Under the pieces are notes generated by a model. It had not been told where the DNA came from, made no database searches, and saw only the letters and a program-made list of their open reading frames with translations. A DNA stretch of 48,303 nucleotides from an uncultured Prevotellaceae bacterium (GTDB lineage Bacteria > Bacteroidota > Bacteroidia > Bacteroidales > Bacteroidaceae): the NCBI GenBank assembly GCA_900320045.1, contig ONQT01000023.1:1-48303 (forward strand), in the 5' to 3' direction. Positions within the stretch are counted from its first letter, which is position 1. Each line of letters opens with the position of its first letter. The position numbers were made by a program, and so were the translations under genes. Below are positions 33,147 to 42,602 of this stretch, one piece after another.

Positions 33147-34316
33147 TTATCGGTTCTTGTTACACATAACCCAGGTGTGTGTAAAGAAATGGTAGGTCAG
33201 CAATGAGACCACCGTCAGTACTATACTTGTATAAAGCAAGGCATTGGAAGCTTCATAGAATACCATATATCCCAGAGCAACTCCTAATGCCAATCCTGTC
33301 TCCCAGCCCAGGAAATACGTGCTGACAGACGTACCCCGCTGACAATGATGTCCTAATTTGATAAGGAACAGCAACAGTCGGGAGCCAACCAAGCCCACAG
33401 CCAAGCCCATCAATACGGGCGACATGGGTGATGAAGGATACCCCAGCAGGATGAGCAACGATGCCAACAGCAACAACAGTCCGGTGAGGACGATACTCTT
33501 CAGTTCTGCATCAGGGAACACAAACTGCTGCGCGAGCAAAGCCAGCACAAAGCCACACATGACGAGCGAATAAAACAGCTCGCTGAGCGGCAATGTCAGC
33601 ACCAATCCCACAATCAAAGACAACACGACCAGATGACCGTAGACAATGGTTCCGTGGGGCAGGAAGAAGCGGTCCAACGAGGTAATCGACAAATAGTCCT
33701 CTGGTGTACGGAAAGGGAATTTCACCATTTTGACAAACACGACAGCCAATAGTGCACAGCCTGACGATAGCCAGACAACACCGTCAAAGCCGAAGAACGT
33801 GTAGGTCACCAAACCTGCTAAAGGCCCTGTGGACAGTGCCATTCGTGAGAACCATGCTGCACCGTGATTAGCCTCGGTACGATAGGCCGACTCGCATGTA
33901 TCGATAATCAGCGTTGACGACAGTACCATCTGAGCCAGTCCGAAGGCGGCACCAAGCAGCAAACGCTGCAGCAAGATGACACCAAGGTCCACAAACTCGG
34001 TTCGAAGACTGTCCAGATACCAGAGCAGTGCAATATCCACGGCTACAGCCAGCATAGCCCACATGCACACCAGATTGCGTCGATAGAGCTGTACCAGCCA
34101 CGAGCACAAAGCACCAAAGAGGTATAGTCCAAGTGCAAAAACGCCCATGGAAAGGCCTGTCTCCTGCGGTGTAAAGTTCTCAACCTCCATCAGCCAACGC
34201 GGCATAACAGGGATGAGTGCATAGACGGACATCGTCAACAACAGCAACGCCATGAGTAGCGACCAGAAGTCACGATGCCAAAGTTTGATATGTACAGGGG
34301 TTATCGGTTCGTTCAT
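33147..34316 (-). CDS. Major facilitator superfamily transporter
   Basis: The 389-residue integral membrane protein has about twelve hydrophobic helices. An MFS-like loop after helix 2 (LGLYLFGALCSWLVQLYRRN) resembles the usual G-x3-D-R-x-G-R-R region but is degenerate. Substrate is unknown. Its ATG is 3 bases after the panB stop, so it is translated from the same mRNA. A role in pantothenate-related or small-molecule transport is possible but unsupported by motifs. Confidence 0.85.
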   Translation of the reverse strand: MNEPITPVHIKLWHRDFWSLLMALLLLTMSVYALIPVMPRWLMEVENFTPQETGLSMGVFALGLYLFGALCSWLVQLYRRNLVCMWAMLAVAVDIALLWYLDSLRTEFVDLGVILLQRLLLGAAFGLAQMVLSSTLIIDTCESAYRTEANHGAAWFSRMALSTGPLAGLVTYTFFGFDGVVWLSSGCALLAVVFVKMVKFPFRTPEDYLSITSLDRFFLPHGTIVYGHLVVLSLIVGLVLTLPLSELFYSLVMCGFVLALLAQQFVFPDAELKSIVLTGLLLLLASLLILLGYPSSPMSPVLMGLAVGLVGSRLLLFLIKLGHHCQRGTSVSTYFLGWETGLALGVALGYMVFYEASNALLYTSIVLTVVSLLTYHFFTHTWVMCNKNR

Positions 34317-34319
34317 TCA

Positions 34320-35141
34320 TCAATAAGATTCGTTCTCATTGGGGAAGTCGCCGTTCTTGACGTCTTCCACGTAATGTCCCACGGCATCGGTGATGATGGC
34401 GTTCAAATCAGCATAGCGGCGAAGGAAACGCGGCGAGAAGCCTTGTGTCATACCCAGCATGTCGGCAATGACCAGCACCTGACCGTCACAGCCATTACCA
34501 GCTCCGATACCGATGGTAGGACACTTCACCATTTTGGTGACTTCTGTTGCCAACTTGGCAGGCACCTTTTCCAGCGTGATGGCGAAACAGCCTGCATCAG
34601 CCAGCATCTGAGCATCGTGCATCAGCTTTTCAGCTTCAGCCTCTTCCTTGGCACGCACAGCGTAGGTTCCGAATTTATTGATGCTCTGGGGTGTAAGACC
34701 TAAGTGGCCAATTACGGGAATACCGGCATCCATGATACGCTTCACGGTGTCGAGGATTTCCTCACCGCCTTCCATCTTCAAGGCGTCACAACCGCTCTCC
34801 TTCATGATGCGGATAGCATTGCCAACACCCTCGGCGGCATTCACCTGATAAGAGCCGAAAGGCATATCGCAGATGACAAGTGCCCTATTGACAGCTTTAA
34901 CCACGCTCTTTGCGTGATAAATCATCTGGTCCACGGTGATAGGCAGCGTGGTACCGTTACCAGCCATTACGTTGGAGGCTGAGTCACCGACAAGAATAGC
35001 ATCAATGCCTGCCTTGTCGACAATACCCGCCATCGTATAATCATATGAGGTGAGCATGGAAATCTTCTCGCCCTTCTGCTTCATTTCCATCAAGCGATGG
35101 GTTGTAACCTTACGATTGTCACTTACTAAATATCCTGACAT
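34320..35141 (-). CDS. panB: 3-methyl-2-oxobutanoate hydroxymethyltransferase
   Basis: The 273-residue enzyme shows the PanB landmarks [32 protein letters not shown] (metal-binding Asp in VGDS), [13 protein letters not shown] and the [15 protein letters not shown] segment. It transfers a hydroxymethyl group to 2-oxoisovalerate to make ketopantoate, the first step of pantothenate and hence coenzyme A and ACP prosthetic-group synthesis. fabD in the same operon also acts on ACP, a plausible logical link. Confidence 0.96.
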   Translation of the reverse strand: MSGYLVSDNRKVTTHRLMEMKQKGEKISMLTSYDYTMAGIVDKAGIDAILVGDSASNVMAGNGTTLPITVDQMIYHAKSVVKAVNRALVICDMPFGSYQVNAAEGVGNAIRIMKESGCDALKMEGGEEILDTVKRIMDAGIPVIGHLGLTPQSINKFGTYAVRAKEEAEAEKLMHDAQMLADAGCFAITLEKVPAKLATEVTKMVKCPTIGIGAGNGCDGQVLVIADMLGMTQGFSPRFLRRYADLNAIITDAVGHYVEDVKNGDFPNENESY

Positions 35142-35188
35142 TTCACTTTATACTTTTAACTTTAAACTATATACTTTGCTAATTACCT
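35142..35188. repeat. Stuttered CTTTATACTTTTAACTTTAAACT-type spacer
   Basis: The 47-base spacer between the HAD phosphatase and panB consists of repeats of the type ACTTTAxACT. It has no hairpin and fits the series of repetitive spacers in this window. Confidence 0.55.
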
Positions 35189-35812
35189 TCAAAGGTCTGA
35201 GGCCAGTTCATGATAGTCCTTGACGACCTTGTCAGCATAGGGAGAAATAGCCTCTGCGGGGTTCGTAGTTGCCAATCCAACCACATACATTCCGGCTGCC
35301 CTACCCGACTTCAAACCGTTAAAGCTATCCTCGAACACCACGCTATCTTTAACGCTGACTCCCAACCTGTTAGCTGCTTTAAGATAACAGTCCGGATCAG
35401 GCTTGGAACGTTCAAAGTCTTCCGATGTCAGTATGGCATCGAACAGCCCCTTGAACTCCGGATGCCGCTCATAGACGGCTTCCATTTTGATACGGTTGCT
35501 ACTGGTTACCACGGCAGTCTTCACACCCCGCGCACGAAGTTTCTTAACATAATCCTCAAAGCCCGGCACGTAGATATAATCCATCTGCTGCTCATACAGG
35601 TTCAGGCGTTCAGTAATCACTGCCTGCTTTTCCTGTAGCTCTCCCGAGAACCATGCATCGTAAATCTGTACGAGTGTCTGCCCCTTGATTTCGTGTTCCA
35701 GTCCAGGATGCTCCGGATGGAACTCGCGGCATTGTGCACCCCAGAAAATGGTGTACTGGGGCTCTGTGTCAAAGACGACGCCGTCCAAGTCAAACAATGC
35801 AGCCTTCATCAT
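35189..35812 (-). CDS. HAD-superfamily phosphatase (beta-phosphoglucomutase-like)
   Basis: The 207-residue protein has motif I FDLDGVVFDTE (Asp8, Asp10), a helical C1 cap (about 15-85), a Ser/Thr motif in VVTSSN near 103, the Lys in RSKPDPDCYLKAA near 136 and motif IV VFEDSFNGLKSG near 158. This is the beta-phosphoglucomutase/sugar-phosphatase branch. Two adjacent ATG codons are possible starts. Following an alpha-amylase in the same operon, it may act on a glucose phosphate, but the substrate is not determined. Confidence 0.92.
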   Translation of the reverse strand: MMKAALFDLDGVVFDTEPQYTIFWGAQCREFHPEHPGLEHEIKGQTLVQIYDAWFSGELQEKQAVITERLNLYEQQMDYIYVPGFEDYVKKLRARGVKTAVVTSSNRIKMEAVYERHPEFKGLFDAILTSEDFERSKPDPDCYLKAANRLGVSVKDSVVFEDSFNGLKSGRAAGMYVVGLATTNPAEAISPYADKVVKDYHELASDL

Positions 35813-35845
35813 CTTGGTGGTTTGAGATATAAGTTTTGATATTGA

Positions 35846-37498
35846 TTATTTCACCTTGATCTTCCAGACCCTGCCGTTGCGAGCCTCCATCTTCATGCGG
35901 ACTGAACCGTCTTGATGCAGCATCACGCCCTGCTTCTCACGTGTCAGCAGGTCAGTAGCCGTCGCCGTCTGCTCCTTCACCTTCAGGTAGTCGAAGGCAT
36001 GGGCAGGAATACGCACGTCGATTTCCACCTCTTGGTCGTCAAAGTTGACAGCAACCAGCAGGAGGTCGTTGCCGGCCTTACGCAGGAAAGCATACTGACG
36101 CTCCAAGTGACCATTCACATACATCAGGTCAAAGAACACGCCTTCGGAAACGGCTTTCTCCTTGCGGGCCAGAAGCAGCGTCTTCTTATAGATGTCGAAG
36201 AGGTCTTTCTCCTCGGCAGTCAACTTACCCTCTGCAGCACGGCAGAGTGTATCAACGCTCCAGTAGTCGAAGATGGTGGTGCGTCCGTCATTACCGCTAA
36301 AGCCTTCTTTATCCATGCCACGCTCGCCATATTCCTGTCCGGCGTAGAACATGAAGGGATTCTGCTGCATTAGCACGGAAGCTATCATGGCAGGAACGCC
36401 CTTGCGTCCGTCGGCAGCAAAGAAGTCGCTGGCAATTCGCTGTTCGTCGTGGTTCTCCAGGAAGTACAGCATGTGGTCGCGGATATCGTCCGTCTGCTGC
36501 CAGGCATAGCTGATGGCCGACGTGGGGGCATGATGGCAGATAACGCTGCGCATCGTGTCGTACATACCCACCTTGTCATACAGATAGTCAAATCCGTTCA
36601 GCAGATAGCGGCGGTAGTCGTAAGGATTATACACCTCGCCAATAAACTGGATATGGGGATATTCCTCATGGACGGCATGGGTGGCAAAGCGCCAGAACTC
36701 TGCAGGTACCATCTCTGCCATGTCGCAACGGAAGGCATCCACGCCCTTCGAGGCCCAGAACATCAGAATCTCAGTCATTTTGTACCATGTGGCGGGCGTA
36801 GGATTGAAATACCCCACATAGCCAGCATAGTAGTCGACACCATAGTTCAGTTTGACGGTCTCGTACCAGTCGGTCTGCGACGGTGCGTTGTCGAAGTGGT
36901 CGTTACCAGTGGCCTTGGCAGGAATCTCGATATAAGGCTCCTCTTCACCGTTATACAGGTCGAAGTATGGTGCAAAGCGCTGCCCCGGACAATAGTAGAA
37001 GTTGTTCTGAGGGTCGAAGCCATGATCCTGGTTATCGTCCTCACCGAGGTCTGTCACGCCCTCAGGCTTGCAGACGGAATGGTATTGGCGAGCCACATGG
37101 TTGGGCACGAAGTCGATAATGACCTTCAGACCAGCCTCATGGGTGCGCTTCACCAACTCCTCGAATTCCTGCATGCGCTGGTCGACATTGACGGCCAGGT
37201 CGGGGTCAACGTCATAATAGTCGGTGATGGCATAGGGCGAGCCTGCGCGACCCTTCACGATGGCCGGATGCTGTCGGGGAATGCCGTACTTGGTATAGTC
37301 CGTCTGCGTAGCATGACGAATGATACCTGTATACCAAACGTGGCTGACACCCATTGCCGCCAGGTCTTTCAGCACCTTCGGCGTCAGGTCAGCCATCTTT
37401 CCACAACCGTTTTCGGCAATCGTGCCGTTCTCCTTGCGGGAAAGGTTGCGATTGCCGAAAAGACGGGTGAATATCTGATAAATAATAACTTTATTCAT
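35846..37498 (-). CDS. GH13 alpha-amylase-family glycoside hydrolase, intracellular
   Basis: The 550-residue protein lacks a signal peptide and has the (beta/alpha)8 motifs: region I DFVPNH (129-134), catalytic nucleophile Asp259 in AFRCDMAE, acid/base Glu288 in FIGEVY and Asp351 in LENHDEQ. A beta-sandwich domain C follows from about 440. It should cut alpha-glucosidic bonds in intracellular glycogen or imported malto-oligosaccharides. It sits 32 bases after fabD and 33 bases before the HAD phosphatase gene. Confidence 0.93.
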   Translation of the reverse strand: MNKVIIYQIFTRLFGNRNLSRKENGTIAENGCGKMADLTPKVLKDLAAMGVSHVWYTGIIRHATQTDYTKYGIPRQHPAIVKGRAGSPYAITDYYDVDPDLAVNVDQRMQEFEELVKRTHEAGLKVIIDFVPNHVARQYHSVCKPEGVTDLGEDDNQDHGFDPQNNFYYCPGQRFAPYFDLYNGEEEPYIEIPAKATGNDHFDNAPSQTDWYETVKLNYGVDYYAGYVGYFNPTPATWYKMTEILMFWASKGVDAFRCDMAEMVPAEFWRFATHAVHEEYPHIQFIGEVYNPYDYRRYLLNGFDYLYDKVGMYDTMRSVICHHAPTSAISYAWQQTDDIRDHMLYFLENHDEQRIASDFFAADGRKGVPAMIASVLMQQNPFMFYAGQEYGERGMDKEGFSGNDGRTTIFDYWSVDTLCRAAEGKLTAEEKDLFDIYKKTLLLARKEKAVSEGVFFDLMYVNGHLERQYAFLRKAGNDLLLVAVNFDDQEVEIDVRIPAHAFDYLKVKEQTATATDLLTREKQGVMLHQDGSVRMKMEARNGRVWKIKVK

Positions 37499-37530
37499 CG
37501 GTCATCATGATTAGTGATGGTCCATCAAGT

Positions 37531-38421
37531 TTATTTTATGGCGTGAGCGGACACCTCTTTGTTAATCTTGGAAATCATGCCGCACAGTGCCTTGCCAGGA
37601 CCACACTCGGTGAAGTCGTCGGCACCGTCCTTGATCATGTTCTGGACAGCCTGAGACCAGCGGACTGAAGCAGTCAACTGTGCAATGAGGTTGGCCTTAA
37701 TTTCAGCAGGGTCGGTATGAGGCAGTGCATCTACATTCTGATAGACGGGACACCTTGGAGTCTTGAACTCAGTCTTCTCGATGGCCTGCTGCAGCTCATC
37801 CTTGGCGGGCTGCATCAGCGGAGAGTGGAAGGCGCCGCCCACCTTCAGGATCAGGGCACGCTTGGTACCGGCAGCCAGAGCCATCTCGCAAGCCTTGTTG
37901 ATAGCCTCCACGTCACCGGAAATCACCACCTGACCGGGGTTGTTATAGTTAGCGGCAACGCAGACGCCCAGGCCCATCTTGGTTACCTCGTCGCAAATCT
38001 GCTCCACCTGCTCGTCTGCCATACCGATGATGGCAGCCATTGTCGAGGGCTGAGCCTCGCAGGCCTTCTGCATGGCCATAGCACGGGCATACACCAGCTT
38101 CAGGCCATCCTCGAACGACAGGGCTCCGGCAGCTACCAGAGCCGAGAACTCACCCAGCGAGTGACCGGCAACCATCTCGGGTGCAAAGGCATCGCCCATG
38201 CAGACAGCGCTGATGACGCTGTGCAGGAATACAGCAGGCTGCGTCACCTTGGTCTGCTTCAAATCCTCGTCCGTACCCTCAAACATGATGTCGGTAATGC
38301 GATATCCTAAAATGTCGTTGGCTTTTTCAAACAACTCCTTAGCAGTCTCGTTGTTGTCGTACAGGTCCTTGCCCATACCTACAAACTGTGCTCCCTGACC
38401 GGGAAATACAAATGCTTTCAT
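37531..38421 (-). CDS. fabD: Malonyl CoA-ACP transacylase
   Basis: The 296-residue protein has FPGQGAQFVGMG (6-17), nucleophile Ser88 in GHSLGEFSA and His199 in GGAFHSPLM, the Ser-His pair of FabD acyltransferases. It moves the malonyl group from CoA to acyl carrier protein to feed fatty acid synthesis. It is the first gene of the minus-strand operon and has the clearest Bacteroidetes promoter of the window upstream. Confidence 0.96.
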   Translation of the reverse strand: MKAFVFPGQGAQFVGMGKDLYDNNETAKELFEKANDILGYRITDIMFEGTDEDLKQTKVTQPAVFLHSVISAVCMGDAFAPEMVAGHSLGEFSALVAAGALSFEDGLKLVYARAMAMQKACEAQPSTMAAIIGMADEQVEQICDEVTKMGLGVCVAANYNNPGQVVISGDVEAINKACEMALAAGTKRALILKVGGAFHSPLMQPAKDELQQAIEKTEFKTPRCPVYQNVDALPHTDPAEIKANLIAQLTASVRWSQAVQNMIKDGADDFTECGPGKALCGMISKINKEVSAHAIK

Positions 38422-38464
38422 TTCTTCCTTTATGTTTATTGTTACTAATTTTCAATTTCGGCTG

Positions 38465-38496
38465 CAAAGGTACTATTTTTTTTGCAAACAGCCAAA
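38465..38496 (-). promoter_or_regulatory. Bacteroidetes promoter for the fabD operon
   Basis: On the minus strand, TTTG at 38493-38496 (-33) and TACCTTTG at 38465-38472 (-7) are 20 bases apart, matching the phylum consensus. The start site near 38458 gives a leader of about 37 bases. Confidence 0.75.
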
Positions 38497-38566
38497 TAAC
38501 GACGCGCCTTTTCCATCCTATCATGATGCGCGTACCTTATTTTTAATTAAATTTATGCCCTTTTTC

Positions 38567-38597
38567 TTGGTCAGTCCAAAAGAATGTTGTAATTTTA
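38567..38597 (+). promoter_or_regulatory. Bacteroidetes promoter for the arabinose operon
   Basis: TTGG at 38567-38570 and TAATTTTA at 38590-38597 are 19 bases apart; the -7 box has one mismatch (A for final G). A TTAATTAA palindrome at 38543-38550, just upstream, is a weak candidate for an operator. It serves galM and probably the following genes. Confidence 0.55.
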
Positions 38598-38635
38598 CAC
38601 CCAAATTTCGAATCACTACTAAAAACAAAGGTAAT

Positions 38636-39820
38636 ATGACACACTTAAAATCATCGATTTATGGCCTTGGACTGGCTGTTGCCATGTTCACGGCCTGTGC
38701 GTCGGAAGGCGGTCAGCAACTGACACAGTCAGGTCTGGACCCTGCCAAGTTCGACACCACTATCAACGAGAAACCCGTCAAGCTGTACACCCTGACGAAT
38801 TCGTCGGGCATGGAGGTTTGTATCACCAACTACGGTGGCCGCATTGTCAGTCTGATGGTGCCCGACCGCGACGGCAAGCTGACCGACGTGGTGTTGGGCT
38901 TTGACAACATCCGTCAGTATGCCGACACGCTGAACTCACCCTCCGACTACGGCTCCAGCGTGGGCCGCTATGCCAACCGCATCGGCAAGGGGCGTTTTGT
39001 CTTAGGCGACTCCACCTACCAGCTGAGACAGAACGACGGAGAGAACTGTCTGCACGGCGGCGGCACAACGGGTTGGATGAACCAGGTGTATGATGCCGAG
39101 CAGATTGGTGACAGCATCCTGAAGCTGACCATGGTTGCCGAGGATGGCGAGAACGGTTTCCCTGGCAAGGTGACGGCCTTTACCACCTACAAGGTTACTG
39201 CCGACAACACGCTGGACATCACGTGGGAGGCCACTACCGACAAGGAGACCATCATCAACCAGACTAACCACAACTACTACAACCTCTCAGGTGACTTCAC
39301 GCAGGCTGCCTACGACCAGGTGTTGTTTGTCAATGCCGACAACTTCACCCCGTCTGATGCCGCCTATATTCCCACGGGTGAAATCCGCAGCGTGGAGGGT
39401 ACGCCCATGGACTTCCGTCAGGCTCATGCCGTAGGCGACAGCATCCACTCGGAGTACGACCAAGTGAAGAACGCCGGCGGCTACGACCACAACTACTGTC
39501 TGAACACCTATCAGGACGGCAAGGGTGACGACACGCAGGTTTGCGCATCGCTCTATTCACCCAAGACGGGCATCTTCATGGAGATGTTCACCAACGAGCC
39601 CGGCGTACAGGTGTATAGCGGCAACTTCCAGGGTGTGGGTCGCGATGCCGACATCATACGCAAGCACGGCATCAAGTATCCACAGCACGTCAGCGTCTGC
39701 CTGGAGAGCCAGAAATATCCCGACTCCCCCAACAAGAAGGACTGGGCACAGCCTCTTCTGAAGCCGGGTGAGAAGTACTACAGCCATGCTGCCTATCGCT
39801 TCTCGGTTAAGAACGAATAA
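38636..39820 (+). CDS. galM: Aldose 1-epimerase, predicted lipoprotein
   Basis: The 394-residue protein starts with a lipoprotein-like signal (lipobox MFTAC, Cys near 21), suggesting it sits in the periplasm attached to a membrane. The galactose-mutarotase fold shows NRIGKGRF near 123, catalytic His in NQTNHNYYNLSG near 209, and a C-terminal catalytic Glu in VCLESQKYPD. It interconverts alpha and beta anomers of aldoses. In this cluster it likely prepares L-arabinose for uptake or isomerisation. The ATG at 38636 follows the promoter by about 32 bases; the frame is open further upstream but without family similarity. Confidence 0.92.
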   Translation: MTHLKSSIYGLGLAVAMFTACASEGGQQLTQSGLDPAKFDTTINEKPVKLYTLTNSSGMEVCITNYGGRIVSLMVPDRDGKLTDVVLGFDNIRQYADTLNSPSDYGSSVGRYANRIGKGRFVLGDSTYQLRQNDGENCLHGGGTTGWMNQVYDAEQIGDSILKLTMVAEDGENGFPGKVTAFTTYKVTADNTLDITWEATTDKETIINQTNHNYYNLSGDFTQAAYDQVLFVNADNFTPSDAAYIPTGEIRSVEGTPMDFRQAHAVGDSIHSEYDQVKNAGGYDHNYCLNTYQDGKGDDTQVCASLYSPKTGIFMEMFTNEPGVQVYSGNFQGVGRDADIIRKHGIKYPQHVSVCLESQKYPDSPNKKDWAQPLLKPGEKYYSHAAYRFSVKNE

Positions 39821-39850
39821 CGGTAAAATTCAAAGTAAACATAAAAAGAA

Positions 39851-41851
39851 ATGGAAACTATTATCAATGCGTTAAGCAACAATGGCTTTGCTACGGCGGA
39901 CTATCTTGTGTTCGTCTTCTACATTATTATCCTTGTCGGCATGGGTATCTTCCTGTCGCGCAACAAGAAGGGTGAAGAGAAATCTTCTACCGACTACTTC
40001 CTGGCCGGCAACACGCTGACCTGGTGGGCTGTGGGTGCTTCACTCATCGCTGCCAACATCAGTGCCGAGCAGTTCATCGGCATGTCGGGTTCGGCATTCA
40101 AGTCAGGTATCGCCATGGCTGCCTACGAGCTCATGGCTGCCGCCACGCTGATTGTGGTGGGTAAGTTCCTGCTGCCGCTGATGATTGAGAAGAAGGTGTT
40201 CACCATTCCTCAGTTCCTGCGCGAGCGTTACAACTGGGGCGTCGGTCTGGCATTCTCTATCTTCTGGCTGTTCCTCTATGTGTTCATCAACCTGACGTCA
40301 GTGTCTTGGCTGGGAGCACTGGCCATCAAGCAGATTCTCGGTCTGCCGGCCATCATGGGTTCCTTCCTGGGCATGCCTGTCGACATGACGCTCATGTGGA
40401 TTATCCTCATCCTGTTCCTCATTGCCGGTGTCTACTCCATCTACGGTGGTCTGGCTTCTGTGGCATGGACGGACGTCATGCAGGTAACCTTCCTTGTCGG
40501 CGGTGGTCTGATTACGGCCTATGCCGCTCTGGACGTCATCGGTTCTTCACTGGGCATTGAAGGCGGTGCCGTCGGAGCCTTCCAGGAGGTGTTTACCCAT
40601 CTGGGAAGCATTCCTGGCGACCATCACTTCAACCTTGTCGTGGAGCGTAATGCCGAGATGTATCCTGACATCAACGGTATTGTCGACGAGACGGGTGCCG
40701 TCCTTACCAACCAGCCCGGTTCCGACCCCTACTTCGACATTCCCGGCATCGTAGTCATCGTGGGTGCCCTGTGGCTTACCAACCTGGGCTACTGGGGTTT
40801 CAACCAGTACATCATCCAGAAGGGTCTTGCTGCCAAGTCGCTCGACGAGGCCAAGAAGGGTATGATTTTCGCTGCCTTCCTGAAGATCTTGATTCCGTTC
40901 ATTGTCTGCATCCCCGGCGTATGCGCCTTCTATATCATGAATGGTGAGTACAACGGCACGCCCGTACAAGAGCTGCTGACCAACCTGAGCGGCTCTATCG
41001 ACCGTTCGGACGACGCCTATCCGTTCCTCATCCGCAACTTCACGCCTGTTGTCGTCAAGGGTCTGTCGTTCGCAGCCCTCGCAGCAGCCGTCATCTCTTC
41101 GTTGGCTTCCATGTTCAACTCCACGTCAACCATCTTCACGATGGATATCTACAAGCAGTTCATCAACAGAAAGGCTTCCGAGAAACAGCTGGTGACCGTC
41201 GGTCGTCTGACCTCTGTCAGCGCTCTGGTGATTGCTCTTTTCGCTGTCTATCCCATCATGGGTGGTGCCGACCAGGCCTTCCAGATTATCCAGGAGTACT
41301 CGGGCTTCGTCTATCCCGGCATCGTGGTCATCTTCGGACTGGGTCTGCTCTGGAAGCGTGCCAGCGCCATTGCTGCCGTTGTGACAGCCGTAGGCACTTT
41401 CGTGTTCTCCATCCTGTTCAAGTTCATGATGCCTGATGTACCGTTCCTGCTCCGCATGGGCTACGTGTTCATCTGTCTGGTCATCATGTTCTTCGGACTG
41501 TCCTATATGTCAAAGGACACCAAGCCAGCCCCCGAGGTTCCCGAGAAGACCCGCCGTGTGCTCTTCAAGTGGGCTCACTACTGTCTCGGTCTTTCTACGG
41601 CAGCGCTGGTGCTGGGCTTTATGAGCTTCCTTTACAAGGACATGCGCGACATGGGCTTCGAGGCTTTCCTCTTCATGGGTGCCTTCCTGTTCTGCATCTA
41701 TAAGTTCCTGGTCAGCAATGCCCTCGACGAGGTGGAGGACAGAAAGTCCATCGGTGTGGAGACGCAGATTTTCAAAACCGACCGCGCCTTCAACCTGGGT
41801 GCTGCAGGTGTTATCATCATCCTGTGCATCCTCTACAAACTGCTGTGGTAA
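39851..41851 (+). CDS. Sodium/sugar symporter (SSS family)
   Basis: The 666-residue integral membrane protein has the sodium:solute symporter fold: about fourteen hydrophobic helices, GMSGSAFKSGIAMAAYE in helix 2, and SLASMFNSTSTIFTMDIYKQ in the helix-8 region. A polar insertion (about 255-290) and an extra C-terminal helix pair make it longer than vSGLT. Placed between galM and the AraR-type regulator, it is predicted to import L-arabinose (or a related pentose) with sodium. The galM gene ends 30 bases upstream. Confidence 0.93.
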   Translation: METIINALSNNGFATADYLVFVFYIIILVGMGIFLSRNKKGEEKSSTDYFLAGNTLTWWAVGASLIAANISAEQFIGMSGSAFKSGIAMAAYELMAAATLIVVGKFLLPLMIEKKVFTIPQFLRERYNWGVGLAFSIFWLFLYVFINLTSVSWLGALAIKQILGLPAIMGSFLGMPVDMTLMWIILILFLIAGVYSIYGGLASVAWTDVMQVTFLVGGGLITAYAALDVIGSSLGIEGGAVGAFQEVFTHLGSIPGDHHFNLVVERNAEMYPDINGIVDETGAVLTNQPGSDPYFDIPGIVVIVGALWLTNLGYWGFNQYIIQKGLAAKSLDEAKKGMIFAAFLKILIPFIVCIPGVCAFYIMNGEYNGTPVQELLTNLSGSIDRSDDAYPFLIRNFTPVVVKGLSFAALAAAVISSLASMFNSTSTIFTMDIYKQFINRKASEKQLVTVGRLTSVSALVIALFAVYPIMGGADQAFQIIQEYSGFVYPGIVVIFGLGLLWKRASAIAAVVTAVGTFVFSILFKFMMPDVPFLLRMGYVFICLVIMFFGLSYMSKDTKPAPEVPEKTRRVLFKWAHYCLGLSTAALVLGFMSFLYKDMRDMGFEAFLFMGAFLFCIYKFLVSNALDEVEDRKSIGVETQIFKTDRAFNLGAAGVIIILCILYKLLW

Positions 41852-41874
41852 GTGTTTTTAATCTATAATTGATC

Positions 41875-42552
41875 ATGAACGAATACTATATTGAGCACCA
41901 GAAGATACTGCTGTCCGTCGACTGCATCATATTCGGTTTCGACGACAACAAACTGAAGGTGTTGATTGGACATCGCAACATGGAGCCCGGTCGCGGCGCA
42001 TGGAGCCTCTACGGAGGCTTCGTGCGCAACGACGAGAGCGTCGACCATGCTGCCGACCGCACTCTCACGGAATTGACTGGAATGAAGCACGTCTATATGC
42101 GCCAGGTGGGAGCCTTCGGTGCCGTTGACCGCGACCCGGGAGCCCGCGTGGTTTCCGTGGCCTACTGTGCGCTGATCAACGTCAAGGACTACGACGAGCG
42201 CCTGCTGAAAAAGCATGAGGGCCAGTGGGTGAACGTTGACGAACTACCGGAGATGTTCTCCGACCATCAGGCAATGATCCGCAAGGCCCGTCAGATGATG
42301 CAGGCCAAGATCAAGACCTCGCCCGTCAGCTTCCAGCTGCTGCCCGAGTTGTTCACGCTGACGCAGCTGCAGCGCCTCTACGAGGCCGTGAACGGCGAGG
42401 AGGTCGACAAGCGCAACTTCCGCAAGCGCATCAAGGATATGGACTTCATCGAGAAGACCGACCTGATTGACAAGGCCAGTTCGAAGCGTGGTGCCGCACT
42501 CTACCGCTTCAACGCCAACGCCTACGACGAAGAGTCCAAGTTTAAATTGTAA
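41875..42552 (+). CDS. araR: AraR-type Nudix-family transcriptional regulator
   Basis: The 225-residue protein has an N-terminal Nudix fold (1-145) whose Nudix box (from about Gly47 to Gly69, ESVDHAADRTLTELTG) lacks the consecutive acidic residues needed for hydrolysis. A C-terminal winged helix covers about 155-220 (LFTLTQLQRLYEAVNGEEVDKRNFRKRIK). This is the NrtR-like build of the arabinose repressor AraR described in Bacteroides, which binds L-arabinose. Neighbouring araD, araA and kinase genes support that role. The start is ATG 41875; an in-frame TTG two codons upstream is ignored. Confidence 0.88.
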   Translation: MNEYYIEHQKILLSVDCIIFGFDDNKLKVLIGHRNMEPGRGAWSLYGGFVRNDESVDHAADRTLTELTGMKHVYMRQVGAFGAVDRDPGARVVSVAYCALINVKDYDERLLKKHEGQWVNVDELPEMFSDHQAMIRKARQMMQAKIKTSPVSFQLLPELFTLTQLQRLYEAVNGEEVDKRNFRKRIKDMDFIEKTDLIDKASSKRGAALYRFNANAYDEESKFKL

Positions 42553-42560
42553 CTACTGTT

Positions 42561-42581
42561 CTGTGTGGTTCAGCCACACAG
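42561..42581 (+). promoter_or_regulatory. Intercistronic hairpin between araR and araD
   Basis: CTGTGTGG (42561-42568) pairs perfectly with CCACACAG (42574-42581) around a 5-base loop. There is no T-run after it, so it is not a classical terminator. It may stabilise or process the mRNA upstream of araD. Confidence 0.55.
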
Positions 42582-42602
42582 CCTAACTAAAACAACAACG
42601 AT

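Noticed and set aside
36449-37510. A 353-codon plus-strand frame opposite the alpha-amylase
   Set aside because: Shadow frame; the amylase has its complete catalytic set on the minus strand.
38543-38550. TTAATTAA as a firm AraR operator
   Set aside because: An 8-base AT palindrome in an AT-rich region is too weak to call; it is kept only as a remark on the promoter.
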